From the NCBI GenBank assembly GCA_963702175.1, contig OY969721.1, positions 372,001-436,000 of the forward strand: a stretch of DNA of 64,000 nt, read 5' to 3'. The notes beneath the pieces are model-generated. The model had not been told where the DNA came from. It saw only the letters and a list, made by a program, of their open reading frames with translations, and searched no databases. The translations under genes were made by a program, and so were the position numbers. Shown here in pieces: positions 1 through 8,270 of the stretch. Source of the stretch: VRUE01 sp963702175. GTDB taxonomy: Bacteria; Actinomycetota; Thermoleophilia; Solirubrobacterales; 70-9. Every line of letters starts with the position of its first letter. Positions within the stretch are counted from its first letter, which is position 1.

Positions 1-208
1 CGTGCTCGACCACGTCGGCGCCGAGACGGGTGGCGAGGGCGGCGGCGTCACCGACAATGACGAGGTCGATGTCGCCGCGGGCGCGACTGAGCAACAAGTC
101 GCGCACAGCTCCGCCGACCAGGTACACGGGCTGCTCGTCGGCCGCGCCGGCGACCTCCTCCAGCTCCGGGTAGGCGCTTCGCAGCGCCGCGGCCAGATCG
201 TCGATCAC
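1..208 (-). CDS. cca: CCA-adding tRNA nucleotidyltransferase, N-terminal part (gene runs off the window)
   Basis: The reverse strand from 208 to the window edge encodes the first 69 residues of a class II nucleotidyltransferase (poly(A) polymerase head family). It most likely builds or repairs the tRNA 3' CCA end in the cytoplasm. Residues about 28-40 read VYLVGGAVRDLLL, the family signature, and DIDLVI soon after carries the metal-binding aspartates. The GTG start shares the four bases GTGA with the hisF stop, so translation is probably coupled to the end of the his operon, an unrelated pathway. The C-terminal domains lie outside the window, so a poly(A) polymerase cannot be excluded. Confidence 0.8.
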   Translation of the reverse strand, partial: MIDDLAAALRSAYPELEEVAGAADEQPVYLVGGAVRDLLLSRARGDIDLVIVGDAAALATRLGADVVEH

Positions 209-963
209 GCTCGCACCGGGATGCCCGCCGCGGCGAGGTGCTCCTTCGCCTCCTGTACCCGGTACTCGCCGTAGTGGAATATCGAGGCGCAGAGGACGGC
301 GTCGGCGTGGCCCTCGACGATCGCCTCGCTGAGGTGCTCGAGGTTGCCGGCTCCGCCCGAAGCGATCACCGGCACTGAGACGGCGTCGGCAACCGCCCGG
401 GTCAACTCGAGGTCATAACCGTCGCTGGTGCCGTCGCGGTCCATGCTGGTGAGCAGCACCTCCCCCGCCCCGCGTTCAACCGCCTCCCTCGCCCAGGCCA
501 CCGCGTCTCCTCCCTCGACCTTTTTGCGGCCCCCGTTGACGTAAACGCCCCAGCCGCCATCCTCGCGTTTGGCGTCGATGGCTATAACCACGCACTGGGC
601 ACCGAACTGGTCGGCGAGCTCGCCCAACAGCTCGGGCCGCGCGAGCGCGGCCGAGTTGACCGAGACCTTGTCGGCGCCGGCGTCGAGCACCGCCTGGGCG
701 TCCTCCACCGAGCGGATGCCGCCGCCGATCGTGAAGGGGATGAAGACGTTGTCGGCGGTGCGCCGGGCGAGCTGGACGATCGTCTCGCGCTCTTCGTGGG
801 AGGCGGTGATGTCGAGGAAGATGAGCTCGTCGGCACCCTCGGCGTCATAGCGCTCGGCCAGCTCGACCGGGTCCCCGGCGTCGCGCAGGCCGACGAAGTT
901 GGTGCCCTTGACGACGCGCCCGGCGTCGACGTCGAGGCATGGGATGACGCGCTTCAGGACCAT
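205..963 (-). CDS. hisF: Imidazole glycerol phosphate synthase cyclase subunit HisF
   Basis: This 252-residue (beta/alpha)8 barrel uses ammonia from HisH to convert PRFAR into imidazole-glycerol phosphate and AICAR, step 5 of histidine synthesis. The N-terminus IPCLDVDAGRVVKG holds the first catalytic aspartate and VVIAIDAK the second. Length is normal for the family. It starts 22 bases after hisA and ends in a GTGA overlap with cca. A TAGTCT hexamer 6 bases before the ATG could give an internal leaderless start, so hisF-cca may also be transcribed separately from the rest of the operon. Confidence 0.97.
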   Translation of the reverse strand: MVLKRVIPCLDVDAGRVVKGTNFVGLRDAGDPVELAERYDAEGADELIFLDITASHEERETIVQLARRTADNVFIPFTIGGGIRSVEDAQAVLDAGADKVSVNSAALARPELLGELADQFGAQCVVIAIDAKREDGGWGVYVNGGRKKVEGGDAVAWAREAVERGAGEVLLTSMDRDGTSDGYDLELTRAVADAVSVPVIASGGAGNLEHLSEAIVEGHADAVLCASIFHYGEYRVQEAKEHLAAAGIPVRA

Positions 964-969
964 GCCGAG

Positions 970-975
970 AGACTA
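970..975 (-). promoter_or_regulatory. Candidate internal -10 box for hisF-cca
   Basis: TAGTCT reads toward hisF and ends 6 bases before its ATG, in the 22-base gap after hisA. No convincing -35 box is visible. The placement matches the leaderless-type spacing seen elsewhere in the window. Confidence 0.4.
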
Positions 976-985
976 GAGGCCACCC

Positions 986-1720
986 CTATCGGGATGGCCT
1001 CTGTAGTGCCACGATCGCTTCAGCGACCGTGAACTTGCGCTCGTAGAGGGCGCGGCCGACGATTGCGCCTTCGATGTTCTCGGCAGGCATGCGCGCAAGC
1101 GCTTCCAGGTGCGCGAGCGTGCCGACCCCACCCGAGGCGATCACTTGCGCCTCCGTTGCCGCGGCGATTCGGTTCAGCTCGCCGATAGCCGGTCCCTCCA
1201 TCGTGCCGTCGACCTCGATCGCAGTGCAGAGGAAGCGAGTGGCGCCGCGCTCGCTCAGCTGAGCTACGGCATCAGCGACGTCGACGTCGCTGACTTCGGT
1301 CCAGCCGGCCAGCGAGACCTTGCTGTCGCGGGCGTCGACAGAGACGACGACGCGCTCCCCCTGCTCCTCCAGGACTACGGCAAGGAACTCGGGGTCGCGC
1401 AGCGCCGCCGTGCCGATCACGACTCGCTCCGCTCCCGCCTCCAGCACTGACGCAACCGACTGGGGATCGCGCAGGCCGCCGCCGACCTGGATCGGGCACT
1501 CGACTGCAGTAGCGATCCGCCTGACCGCGTCGAGGTTCTGCGGGGAGCCGGCCTTGGCCCCGTCGAGGTCGACGACGTGGAGGAACTCGGCTCCTTCGCC
1601 CGCCCAACGGACCGCAGCGTCGGCAGGGTCGGCGTCGTAGGCCGTCTCGCGTTTGTAATCGCCCTGGGTCAGGCGCACGGCTTGACCGCCGCGAATGTCG
1701 ATCGCCGGGTAGAGGATCAC
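986..1720 (-). CDS. hisA: ProFAR isomerase HisA
   Basis: This 244-residue barrel enzyme isomerises ProFAR to PRFAR, step 4 of histidine synthesis. AIDIRGGQAVRL at the N-terminus and SVDARD near residue 130 carry the two catalytic aspartates, and the half-barrel repeat shared with HisF is visible. In actinobacteria some HisA homologues (PriA) also act on phosphoribosylanthranilate in tryptophan synthesis. Sequence alone does not decide this here, and trpF is not in the window. The ATG overlaps the hisH stop by four bases (ATGA), and the gene ends in TAG 22 bases before hisF. Confidence 0.95.
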   Translation of the reverse strand: MILYPAIDIRGGQAVRLTQGDYKRETAYDADPADAAVRWAGEGAEFLHVVDLDGAKAGSPQNLDAVRRIATAVECPIQVGGGLRDPQSVASVLEAGAERVVIGTAALRDPEFLAVVLEEQGERVVVSVDARDSKVSLAGWTEVSDVDVADAVAQLSERGATRFLCTAIEVDGTMEGPAIGELNRIAAATEAQVIASGGVGTLAHLEALARMPAENIEGAIVGRALYERKFTVAEAIVALQRPSR

Positions 1721-2343
1721 GCCGGCACTGAGGCGCAGATGCCGGCGAAGTTGGCCAGCAACCGCAGGCCGGCGGCGCTCGACTTCTCGGGGTGGAACTG
1801 GACGCCGAAGACGTTGCCGCGCTCCGCCGCGCAGGCGAAGCGGGCGCCGTAGGCGGCGGTGCCCAACACCTCGCTCGCCTCGGGCCGGGGCGCGAAGGAG
1901 TGGACGAGGTAGAAAGGCGTCTCGCTCTCGATCCCCTCGGTCAGGCGCGACTCCTTCTCCCAGCGCACGGGAGACCAGCCGATGTGGGGAATCTTGAGGC
2001 CGGGCGCATCCAGCTCGGCAACCTCACCCTGGAGCAGGCCAAGGCCGACGCCGCCCCCCAGCTCGGTGGTCGAGTAGAAGAGCAGCTGCAGGCCGAGGCA
2101 GATGCCGAGGATCGGCACGCCGGCCCTCCCGCGCTCGGCGATCAACTCGTCCAGTCCACGCTCGCGGATCCGCTCCATCGCCTTCGGGAAGGCGCCGACC
2201 CCGGGGAGGATCACCCCATCCGCGGCCTGCACCTCGGCCGGGTCGGCGCTGATCGTCGCGGTTGCGCCGACGTGCTCCAGCGCCTTCTCGACCGAGCGCA
2301 GGTTGCCGACGCCGTAATCGAGGATCGCGATCCGGGCGCTCAT
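1717..2343 (-). CDS. hisH: Imidazole glycerol phosphate synthase glutaminase subunit HisH
   Basis: This class I glutamine amidotransferase (208 residues) releases ammonia from glutamine and channels it to HisF. GICLGLQLLF contains the nucleophilic cysteine and GVQFHPEKS near the C-terminus supplies the catalytic His and Glu, so the triad is intact. It overlaps hisA downstream and hisB upstream by four bases each, so HisB-HisH-HisA are translationally coupled. Confidence 0.97.
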   Translation of the reverse strand: MSARIAILDYGVGNLRSVEKALEHVGATATISADPAEVQAADGVILPGVGAFPKAMERIRERGLDELIAERGRAGVPILGICLGLQLLFYSTTELGGGVGLGLLQGEVAELDAPGLKIPHIGWSPVRWEKESRLTEGIESETPFYLVHSFAPRPEASEVLGTAAYGARFACAAERGNVFGVQFHPEKSSAAGLRLLANFAGICASVPA

Positions 2344-2930
2344 TCGTTGAGCGTGCCCTTGGTCGAGGGCACCCCGCTCTCCTCGGGGTCGAGCGACACC
2401 GCGACCCGGAGCGCCCGCGCAAAGGCCTTGAAGCAGGCCTCGATCATGTGGTGTGCGTTGCTGCCGTAGCGCACCGAGACGTGCAGGGTCAGCTTGGCGC
2501 TGTTGGCGACGGCGCGGAAGAACTCCTCGGCCAGCTCGGTGTCGAAACCGGCGATCGAGGTCGCGGGCAGCTCAGCATCGAAGATGCAGAGAGGACGGCC
2601 GGAGATGTCGATCGCGCACTCGGCCAGCGACTCGTCCATCGGCACGACGGCAGCGCCGTAGCGCCTGATCCCAGCCCGGTCGCCAAGCGCCTCGTCGAGC
2701 GCCTGACCCAGCACGATGCCGACGTCCTCGACTGTGTGGTGGGCACCGGTCTCGAGGTCGCCGCTGGCCTCGACCTTGAGGCCGAGCTTGCCGTGGCGGG
2801 CGAGCAGGTCGAGCATGTGATCGAGGAAGCCGACCCCTGTCGCGGCGCTCGCCTCTCCCCCGTCGAGGTCCAGCGAGAGCCGGATCTGCGTCTCGGCGGT
2901 GCTGCGCTGCTTTTCCGCTGTGCGGTTCAT
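2340..2930 (-). CDS. hisB: Imidazoleglycerol-phosphate dehydratase HisB
   Basis: This 196-residue protein is the single-domain dehydratase that converts imidazole-glycerol phosphate to imidazole-acetol phosphate. GAHHTVEDVG and SNAHHMIEACFKA are the two His-rich metal-binding motifs. There is no fused HAD histidinol-phosphatase domain as in enterobacteria, so the phosphatase must be encoded elsewhere. Four-base overlaps link it to hisD and hisH. Confidence 0.97.
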   Translation of the reverse strand: MNRTAEKQRSTAETQIRLSLDLDGGEASAATGVGFLDHMLDLLARHGKLGLKVEASGDLETGAHHTVEDVGIVLGQALDEALGDRAGIRRYGAAVVPMDESLAECAIDISGRPLCIFDAELPATSIAGFDTELAEEFFRAVANSAKLTLHVSVRYGSNAHHMIEACFKAFARALRVAVSLDPEESGVPSTKGTLNE

Positions 2931-4204
2931 GATCTGGCTCTAATCATCGCCGACTCGCCGTGGACGGGGAATCCCTCCGCCCGCGCGATCGTGTCGGCGT
3001 GCGGTGCAAGCTTCGCCGCCGCCTCGGCTGAAACCTCCACGGTGGAGATCTTGCGACGGAAGACATGCGGACCGAGCGGGCCGGAGAAGCGCCCAGCGCC
3101 GCCGGTTGGCAGGACGTGGTTCGAGCCGGCGACGTAGTCGCCGAAGGCGGTGGCGCTGTAGCGGCCAACGAAGACGCATCCCGCCGTCGTCACCTGGTTG
3201 GCGAGCAGAGCTGCATCCTCCTCCATCAGCTCCAGGTGCTCGGGTGCGAAGGCGTTGGCGAGGTCGATCGCATCGCTCAGGTCAGGGACGAGGACCGAGG
3301 CAAGCGGAGCGTCGCCGATGTCAGGACGTTCGCTCGCCAGTCGTTCGGTCGCGTCGATCACGCCCGCCAGCACCGCCTCCTCGACGGCGACGACGAGCAG
3401 CGGCCCGTCAGCGCCGTGCTCGGCCTGGGCGCAGAGATCGAGCGCCGCCCACTCGGGGTCGGTGTCATGTCCGGCAACCAGCATCAGCTCAGAGGGCCCG
3501 GCGAGCGAGTCGATCCCCACCTGGCCGTAGACGGCGCGCTTCGCCTCGCGCACCCAGGCATTCCCCGGGCCGGCGACGACGTCGACCGGCGCCACCGACT
3601 CGGTCCCGTAGGCAAGAGCGAAGATCGCCTGCGCCCCGCCCATCGCGTAGATCTCGTCGACCCCGCAGAGGGCGGCGGCAGCCAGGACGAGCGGGGCGAT
3701 CTCGCCATCTGGCCCTGGCGGGGTGGCGAGCACGAGTCGTTCGACGCCCGCGACCCTGGCGGGAATTGCGCACATCAGCACGCTCGACGGGTAAGCGGCG
3801 CGACCGCCCGGCGCATAGACACCGGCGGCACGGACGGGAGACTCGCGCACTGCGACGCTTTGCCCCTGCGACAGCTCGGCGCGGCGCGGCGCCCGGTCGA
3901 GCTGGGCCTCCGCGACAGCCCCAACGTTGGCAACGGCCACCTCCAGTGACTCGCGCAGCCCAGCGTCGATGCCGGCCAGTGCCTGCTCGGCAACGGTCGG
4001 CTCCACTCGCAGAGCCAGCGACTCCGCGGGTCGCTCAGTCGCATCGAAGCGTGCAGTGAGGCGCAGCAAAGCCTCGTCGCCCCCCTCCCGAACTTCTCGT
4101 TCAATCGAGCTCACGTCCGGCTCGGCGGCGGCCTCGGCTGCCCAGCCACGAATCGCCGCTCCCGTTGGGTCAGCTCCGACCCACTCGAAGCGTCGCGCCC
4201 TCAT
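2927..4204 (-). CDS. hisD: Histidinol dehydrogenase HisD
   Basis: This 425-residue NAD-dependent, zinc-containing enzyme oxidises L-histidinol to L-histidine in two steps. AQAEHGADGPLL holds zinc-binding Gln and His, FAPEHLELM holds the catalytic Glu-His pair, and the glycine-rich stretch after YVAGSNHVLPTGG is typical. It overlaps hisG and hisB by four bases. The order hisG-hisD-hisB is common, but hisC, which usually lies between hisD and hisB, is missing and must be elsewhere. Confidence 0.97.
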   Translation of the reverse strand: MRARRFEWVGADPTGAAIRGWAAEAAAEPDVSSIEREVREGGDEALLRLTARFDATERPAESLALRVEPTVAEQALAGIDAGLRESLEVAVANVGAVAEAQLDRAPRRAELSQGQSVAVRESPVRAAGVYAPGGRAAYPSSVLMCAIPARVAGVERLVLATPPGPDGEIAPLVLAAAALCGVDEIYAMGGAQAIFALAYGTESVAPVDVVAGPGNAWVREAKRAVYGQVGIDSLAGPSELMLVAGHDTDPEWAALDLCAQAEHGADGPLLVVAVEEAVLAGVIDATERLASERPDIGDAPLASVLVPDLSDAIDLANAFAPEHLELMEEDAALLANQVTTAGCVFVGRYSATAFGDYVAGSNHVLPTGGAGRFSGPLGPHVFRRKISTVEVSAEAAAKLAPHADTIARAEGFPVHGESAMIRARS

Positions 4205-4881
4205 CGCGCCGTCGCCTCCCTCAACTTCCTCGCCAGCTCGTCGACCTCTCCCCCGCGCAGCTTGTGCGCGACACGGTTGGCGACGAAGCGGGCGGTGCAG
4301 ACGAGGATCTCCTCGCGGACCTCGAGGTCGTTCTCTTCCAGGGTGCGCCCGGTGGCGACTAGGTCGACGATGCCGTCGGCGAGGCCGATCAGGGGCGCCA
4401 ACTCGACCGAGCCCTTGACCTCAATCACCTCGGCCTGGTGCCCGGTGCTCTCGAAGTGGCGCTGGGCGATCCGCGGGTACTTGGTCGCGATCCGCATCAT
4501 GCCGAGGCGGCGCTCGGACTCGCCGAGGCGCTCGTCGTCCTTGCGGCCGGCGAGGACCATGCGGCAGCGCCCGTAGCCGAGGTCGAGCATCTCGTAGACG
4601 ACCCGGTCGGACTGCTCGAGCAGCACGTCCTTGCCGGTGATGCCGACGTCGGCGGCGCCGGCCTCGACGTACGTAGGCACGTCGGAGGGGCGCATCGTCA
4701 CCAGGGTCACCTCAGGTCCGGGGAAGATCAGCGCTCGCGACTCGCCGCGGACCGCCGTCGTATCGATCCCGACCGCATCCAGTGCGTCCAGTGTCTCCGC
4801 TAAGAGGGCACCGCGAGGAACCGCGATCTTGAGCGGCCCGTCGGCCTTGGCCCGAGCCGTGCCGGCAACCTCGACACTCAC
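4201..4881 (-). CDS. hisG: ATP phosphoribosyltransferase, short form HisG
   Basis: This 226-residue catalytic subunit starts histidine synthesis by joining ATP and PRPP. It begins matching the family at about residue 17 (LKIAVPRGALLAETL) and ends without the C-terminal ACT-like domain of long-form HisG. Short-form enzymes are inactive alone and need HisZ, whose gene is immediately upstream and overlaps by four bases. Histidine feedback is expected to act through HisZ. The 16-residue N-terminal extension may mean the true start is slightly downstream. Confidence 0.95.
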   Translation of the reverse strand: MSVEVAGTARAKADGPLKIAVPRGALLAETLDALDAVGIDTTAVRGESRALIFPGPEVTLVTMRPSDVPTYVEAGAADVGITGKDVLLEQSDRVVYEMLDLGYGRCRMVLAGRKDDERLGESERRLGMMRIATKYPRIAQRHFESTGHQAEVIEVKGSVELAPLIGLADGIVDLVATGRTLEENDLEVREEILVCTARFVANRVAHKLRGGEVDELARKLREATAR

Positions 4882-5870
4882 GGTTCTCCCCCCCCAGGCT
4901 CCTTCTCGGCCTGCGCGATGTGCAGGCGCTCGACGTAGAGGGCGAAGCCGGCCGCGGGCAGATCGAGGCCGAAGCGCTTCAGCAGCCCGTCGTAGCGGCC
5001 GCCGCCGCCGAGGACGTGACCCAATGCAGGGTCGTAGACCTCGAGGATGGCGCCGCTGTAGTAGCCAAGATCGCGCAGGAGGCCGAGGTCGATCTGCACG
5101 CGCCCGGCCGCGCCGCGGTCCGCAAGCGCTTCGTAGGTCTCACCGATCCGAGCCGTGGCGCGCTCGACCGCGGCACCGCCGATCGATCGCGCCTCGTCGA
5201 GTACCTCGCTGCCCCCGCGCAGTTGCGAGAGAGCGATGCAAGTCGCGACCTGCTCGTCGCCGATCCCCTCCAGTTCGGAGAGCTCAGCCTCGAGGCCGAC
5301 GAGGTCGTGCATCGCCAGTCGCTCCAAGACTGAGTCGCGTGCCTCCCCTTCGACCCCCAACTCAGAGAGCAGCTGGCGGTAGAGGTCAGCGTCGCCGAGG
5401 CCGATCACGGCGCGCTGAAGACCGGCCGCATCGAGCACTGCCTCCAGCACCTCGACCACCTCGGCGGTTCCGTCCGGGGCCGAGGCCCCGATCAACTCGA
5501 CACCGGCCTGGGCGAACTCGCGCATCTGGCCGCGCTGTGGGCGCACAGCGCGGTAGGCGTTGGCCAAGTAGCAAAAGCGCAGAGGCGGCTCGGCGCCGGC
5601 GTAGCGAGTTGCCGCCAGGCGCGCGATCGGCACGGTCATGTCGGAGCGCAGCGCCAGTAGGTCGCCGCTCTCGTCGAAGAAGCGGTAGGCGCTGCCCGCA
5701 GTGCGGCCGTCGCCGCGCCCCAGCACCTCGTCGTACTCGATCGCCGGCGTCGCCACCTCGCCGTAGCCGCGCGACTCGAAGACCTCGATCAAGGCAAGGT
5801 GCAGGCGACGCAACTCCCGCATCTCATCGGGGAGCACGTCCCTGGTGCCTGGCGGAATCGGGTGAATCAC
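4878..5870 (-). CDS. hisZ: ATP phosphoribosyltransferase regulatory subunit HisZ
   Basis: HisZ is a catalytically inactive relative of histidyl-tRNA synthetase that forms the hetero-octamer with short HisG and mediates histidine inhibition. The 330-residue protein begins PPGTRDVLPDEM, has a class II synthetase fold with LRSDMTVPIARL, and lacks the anticodon-binding domain of true HisRS. It is the first gene of the operon. A TAAGGT hexamer lies exactly 7 bases before the GTG, so the mRNA is probably leaderless and has no room for a his leader peptide. Confidence 0.93.
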   Translation of the reverse strand: MIHPIPPGTRDVLPDEMRELRRLHLALIEVFESRGYGEVATPAIEYDEVLGRGDGRTAGSAYRFFDESGDLLALRSDMTVPIARLAATRYAGAEPPLRFCYLANAYRAVRPQRGQMREFAQAGVELIGASAPDGTAEVVEVLEAVLDAAGLQRAVIGLGDADLYRQLLSELGVEGEARDSVLERLAMHDLVGLEAELSELEGIGDEQVATCIALSQLRGGSEVLDEARSIGGAAVERATARIGETYEALADRGAAGRVQIDLGLLRDLGYYSGAILEVYDPALGHVLGGGGRYDGLLKRFGLDLPAAGFALYVERLHIAQAEKEPGGGEP

Positions 5871-5877
5871 TCGCCGG

Positions 5878-5883
5878 ACCTTA
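5878..5883 (-). promoter_or_regulatory. Candidate -10 box of the his operon
   Basis: TAAGGT reads toward hisZ and is separated from its GTG by 7 bases, the distance expected if transcription starts at the start codon. It sits in the 36-base gap after the murA stop. Confidence 0.55.
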
Positions 5884-5906
5884 CGAGAGAAGGAACGGAA
5901 GTCCTA

Positions 5907-7205
5907 CTAAGCCGGGATCTCCGCAGAGACCCGTTCAATCTGCGCGCCGAGGCCACGCAGCCGCTCATCGATCTGCTCGTAGCCGCGGTCGATCTGGCGG
6001 ATGTTGCCGATCTCCGAGACGCCGTCGGCGGCGAGGGCAGCGATGAGCATCGCCATCCCGGCGCGGATATCGGGGCTCTCGACGCGCTCGCCGTGAAGAC
6101 GGCTCGGACCGCTGACGATCGCCCGGTGGGGATCGCAAAGCGTGATCCGAGCGCCCATGGCGACAAGCTTGTCGACGAAGAAGAGGCGGTTCTCGAACAT
6201 CTTCTCGAAGATCAGGATCTCGCCGTCCGCCTGGGTGGCGAGGGCGAGGGCGATCGAGGTGAGGTCGGCAGGGAAGGCCGGCCAGGGGCCGTCCTCGATC
6301 TTCGGGATCGCGTCGCCGACGTCGCTCTTGACCTGCAGCTGCTGACCCGCCGGCACGAGAACGTCGTCTCCCTCGATCGTCGAGGTGAGGCCGAGGCGCT
6401 GGAATTGACGGCGGATCATCACCAGGTCGCCGGGCTCGATGTCGCGGATACGCAGCTCGCCGCCGGTCGCCGCCGCCAGCGCCATGAAGCTGCCGACCTC
6501 GATGTGGTCGGGCGAGATCGTGTACTCGGCGCCGGCGAGGCGATCACGGCCGTGCACGGTCATCACGTTGGAGCCGATGCCGTCGATGGTGGCCCCCATC
6601 TGGGTCAGCAGGCGCGCCAGGTCCTGCACATGCGGCTCGCAGGCGGCGTTGGAGATCGTCGTCGGGCCCGGCGTCAGTGCCGCGGCCATCAGAGCGTTCT
6701 CGGTGCCCATTACCGACGGCTCGTCCATGAAGATCGCGCAGGCCCGCAGGCCACCGGCCGGCGCCTCCAGCTCGATCCAGCGGTCGCCGTCGACACGGGC
6801 GCCGAGATCAACGAAGGCATCGAGGTGGGCGTCAAGGCGACGGCGGCCGATGAAATCGCCCCCCGGCGGCGGCATCTTCGCCTCGCCGAAGCGTGCCAGC
6901 AGCGGCCCGGCAAGCAGAAAGGAGGCGCGAATCTGCTGCGAGAGCTCTTCGTCGACGGCAACGTCGCGAGCGTTCGCGGCGCAGAGGCGGAGGCTGTTGT
7001 CGGCCACCCATGACACCTCGACCCCAAGCCGCTCGAGCAGCGCCACCTGCGCCTCCGTATCGCGGATCCGCGGCACCCGGTGCAGCAGTAGCTCCTCCTC
7101 GGTCAGCAGGCAGGCAGCGAGGATTGGCAGGGCCGCGTTCTTGTTGCCGGCGACGCTGAGCTCTCCCGAGAGGGACGCGCCGCCCTGGATGACGAATTTC
7201 TCCAT
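5907..7205 (-). CDS. murA: UDP-N-acetylglucosamine 1-carboxyvinyltransferase MurA with Asp at the active-site Cys position
   Basis: MurA transfers enolpyruvate from PEP to UDP-GlcNAc, the first committed step of peptidoglycan synthesis in the cytoplasm. The 432-residue protein keeps the catalytic Lys (NKNAALPIL, residue 22), the Asp in FPADL and the Arg in PDIRAG. The loop that normally reads PGGC-x-IG reads PGGDFIG: residue 117 is Asp (codon 6855-6857). The same replacement makes mycobacterial and chlamydial MurA active but insensitive to fosfomycin. The gene is divergent from the hydrolase gene across 26 bases and is followed by the his operon on the same strand. Confidence 0.93.
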   Translation of the reverse strand: MEKFVIQGGASLSGELSVAGNKNAALPILAACLLTEEELLLHRVPRIRDTEAQVALLERLGVEVSWVADNSLRLCAANARDVAVDEELSQQIRASFLLAGPLLARFGEAKMPPPGGDFIGRRRLDAHLDAFVDLGARVDGDRWIELEAPAGGLRACAIFMDEPSVMGTENALMAAALTPGPTTISNAACEPHVQDLARLLTQMGATIDGIGSNVMTVHGRDRLAGAEYTISPDHIEVGSFMALAAATGGELRIRDIEPGDLVMIRRQFQRLGLTSTIEGDDVLVPAGQQLQVKSDVGDAIPKIEDGPWPAFPADLTSIALALATQADGEILIFEKMFENRLFFVDKLVAMGARITLCDPHRAIVSGPSRLHGERVESPDIRAGMAMLIAALAADGVSEIGNIRQIDRGYEQIDERLRGLGAQIERVSAEIPA

Positions 7206-7215
7206 CAGTTCCGGC

Positions 7216-7222
7216 TAGGGTA
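7216..7222. promoter_or_regulatory. Overlapping back-to-back -10 boxes between murA and the hydrolase
   Basis: The 26-base divergent gap contains TAGGGTA. On the + strand TAGGGT (7216-7221) ends 10 bases before the hydrolase ATG. On the - strand TACCCT (7222-7217) ends 11 bases before the murA ATG. The two candidate -10 boxes share five base pairs, so the promoters would compete for polymerase. No ribosome-binding site fits on either side. Confidence 0.4.
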
Positions 7223-7231
7223 ACGACCGCC

Positions 7232-8260
7232 ATGCGTAGAGGCTGGAAGATCCTGATCGGCGTCATCGCAGCAGTCCTCGTGCTGCTGGCGCTGAACGCT
7301 GTGGTCACCGGCAAGGAAACGAAGTCGGCCGAGGTGACCGTGGCCGGTGGCGAGATCGTCAAGCTGCCGGGCGGCGACCTGCAGGTGGTCGATTCAGGAC
7401 CGCGCAACCCCCGCGCCACGGGCGGCACGATCGTCCTCGTCCACTGCTTCACCTGCGCGATTGACTGGTGGGACGGAATGCGCCCGCTGCTCGAACGCGA
7501 GCACCGTGTCGTCGCCGTCGACCTACTTGGGCACGGTGGTTCGGAGAAGCCCGAGTCCGGCTATGAGATCTCCAATCAGGCGAATCTGGTCGCCCAGGCC
7601 TTGGGCCGGCTCGGCGTGCGCGACGCGACCGTGGTCGGCCACTCGCTCGGTGGCACGGTCTCCACCGCGCTCGCCCAGCGCTCGCCGCAGCTGGCCGAGC
7701 GCGTCGTCATCGTCGACACCGGGCCAACTCACGAAGAGGGCGACCTGGGGCTGATCGCACGCCTCGGCTTTGCCCCTGTGGTTGGCGAGGCGTTCTGGCG
7801 GACCAAGCCTGACTTCGCGGTTCGTGAGGGGCTCGGCGTCGCCTTCGCCCCCGGTTTCGACGTGCCCGACGCCTTCGTCGAGGACGTCGACCGGATGACC
7901 TTCAGCGCCTATGACAAGTCGCCCACCGCCTCCGAGGACTATGGCCATGAAGAGTCGCTGGACCAGCGGATGAGGGCGACCGGCAAGCCGCTGCTGGTGA
8001 TCATGGGCGCTGAGGAGCAGATCATCGACGACCCTGCCGCCCGCCTCGCCGAATATCGCGAGACGGTCCCGGGAGTGCAGACCAGGCTGATCCCGAATGT
8101 CGGCCACTCGCCGAACGTCGAGGCTCCGGCCCTGACCGCCAACCTGGTCCTCGATTTCGCCGCCGCGGCCCAGCGAGCGAAAGCGCAGAAACAAGCCAAA
8201 TCTCAGGGTCAGATGCATAAAGAACTGCAAAAACGGGAAGCTGTCCGGAGGCGACCCTAG
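7232..8260 (+). CDS. Membrane-anchored alpha/beta hydrolase
   Basis: This 342-residue protein has one hydrophobic helix at residues 6-26, acting as an uncleaved anchor or signal sequence, then an alpha/beta-hydrolase domain. VVGHSLGG is the nucleophile elbow, LVHCFT lies at the oxyanion-hole position and NVGHSPNVEAP near residue 288 contributes the catalytic His. The catalytic domain probably acts outside the membrane. The last 30 residues are Lys/Gln/Arg-rich and likely disordered. The family covers esterases, haloalkane dehalogenases and epoxide hydrolases, and the substrate cannot be read from the sequence. Its TAG stop is part of the candidate -10 of the next ORF. Confidence 0.85.
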   Translation: MRRGWKILIGVIAAVLVLLALNAVVTGKETKSAEVTVAGGEIVKLPGGDLQVVDSGPRNPRATGGTIVLVHCFTCAIDWWDGMRPLLEREHRVVAVDLLGHGGSEKPESGYEISNQANLVAQALGRLGVRDATVVGHSLGGTVSTALAQRSPQLAERVVIVDTGPTHEEGDLGLIARLGFAPVVGEAFWRTKPDFAVREGLGVAFAPGFDVPDAFVEDVDRMTFSAYDKSPTASEDYGHEESLDQRMRATGKPLLVIMGAEEQIIDDPAARLAEYRETVPGVQTRLIPNVGHSPNVEAPALTANLVLDFAAAAQRAKAQKQAKSQGQMHKELQKREAVRRRP

Positions 8261-8263
8261 AGT
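8258..8263 (+). promoter_or_regulatory. Candidate -10 box of the small ORF, built on the hydrolase stop codon
   Basis: TAGAGT begins with the hydrolase TAG stop and is followed by 7 bases and an ATG. Confidence 0.45.
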
Positions 8264-8270
8264 CGAACCC

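Noticed and set aside
5907..7205. Inactive MurA paralogue
   Set aside because: Only the Cys is replaced; the Lys, Asp and Arg residues are intact and Asp at this position is known in active enzymes.
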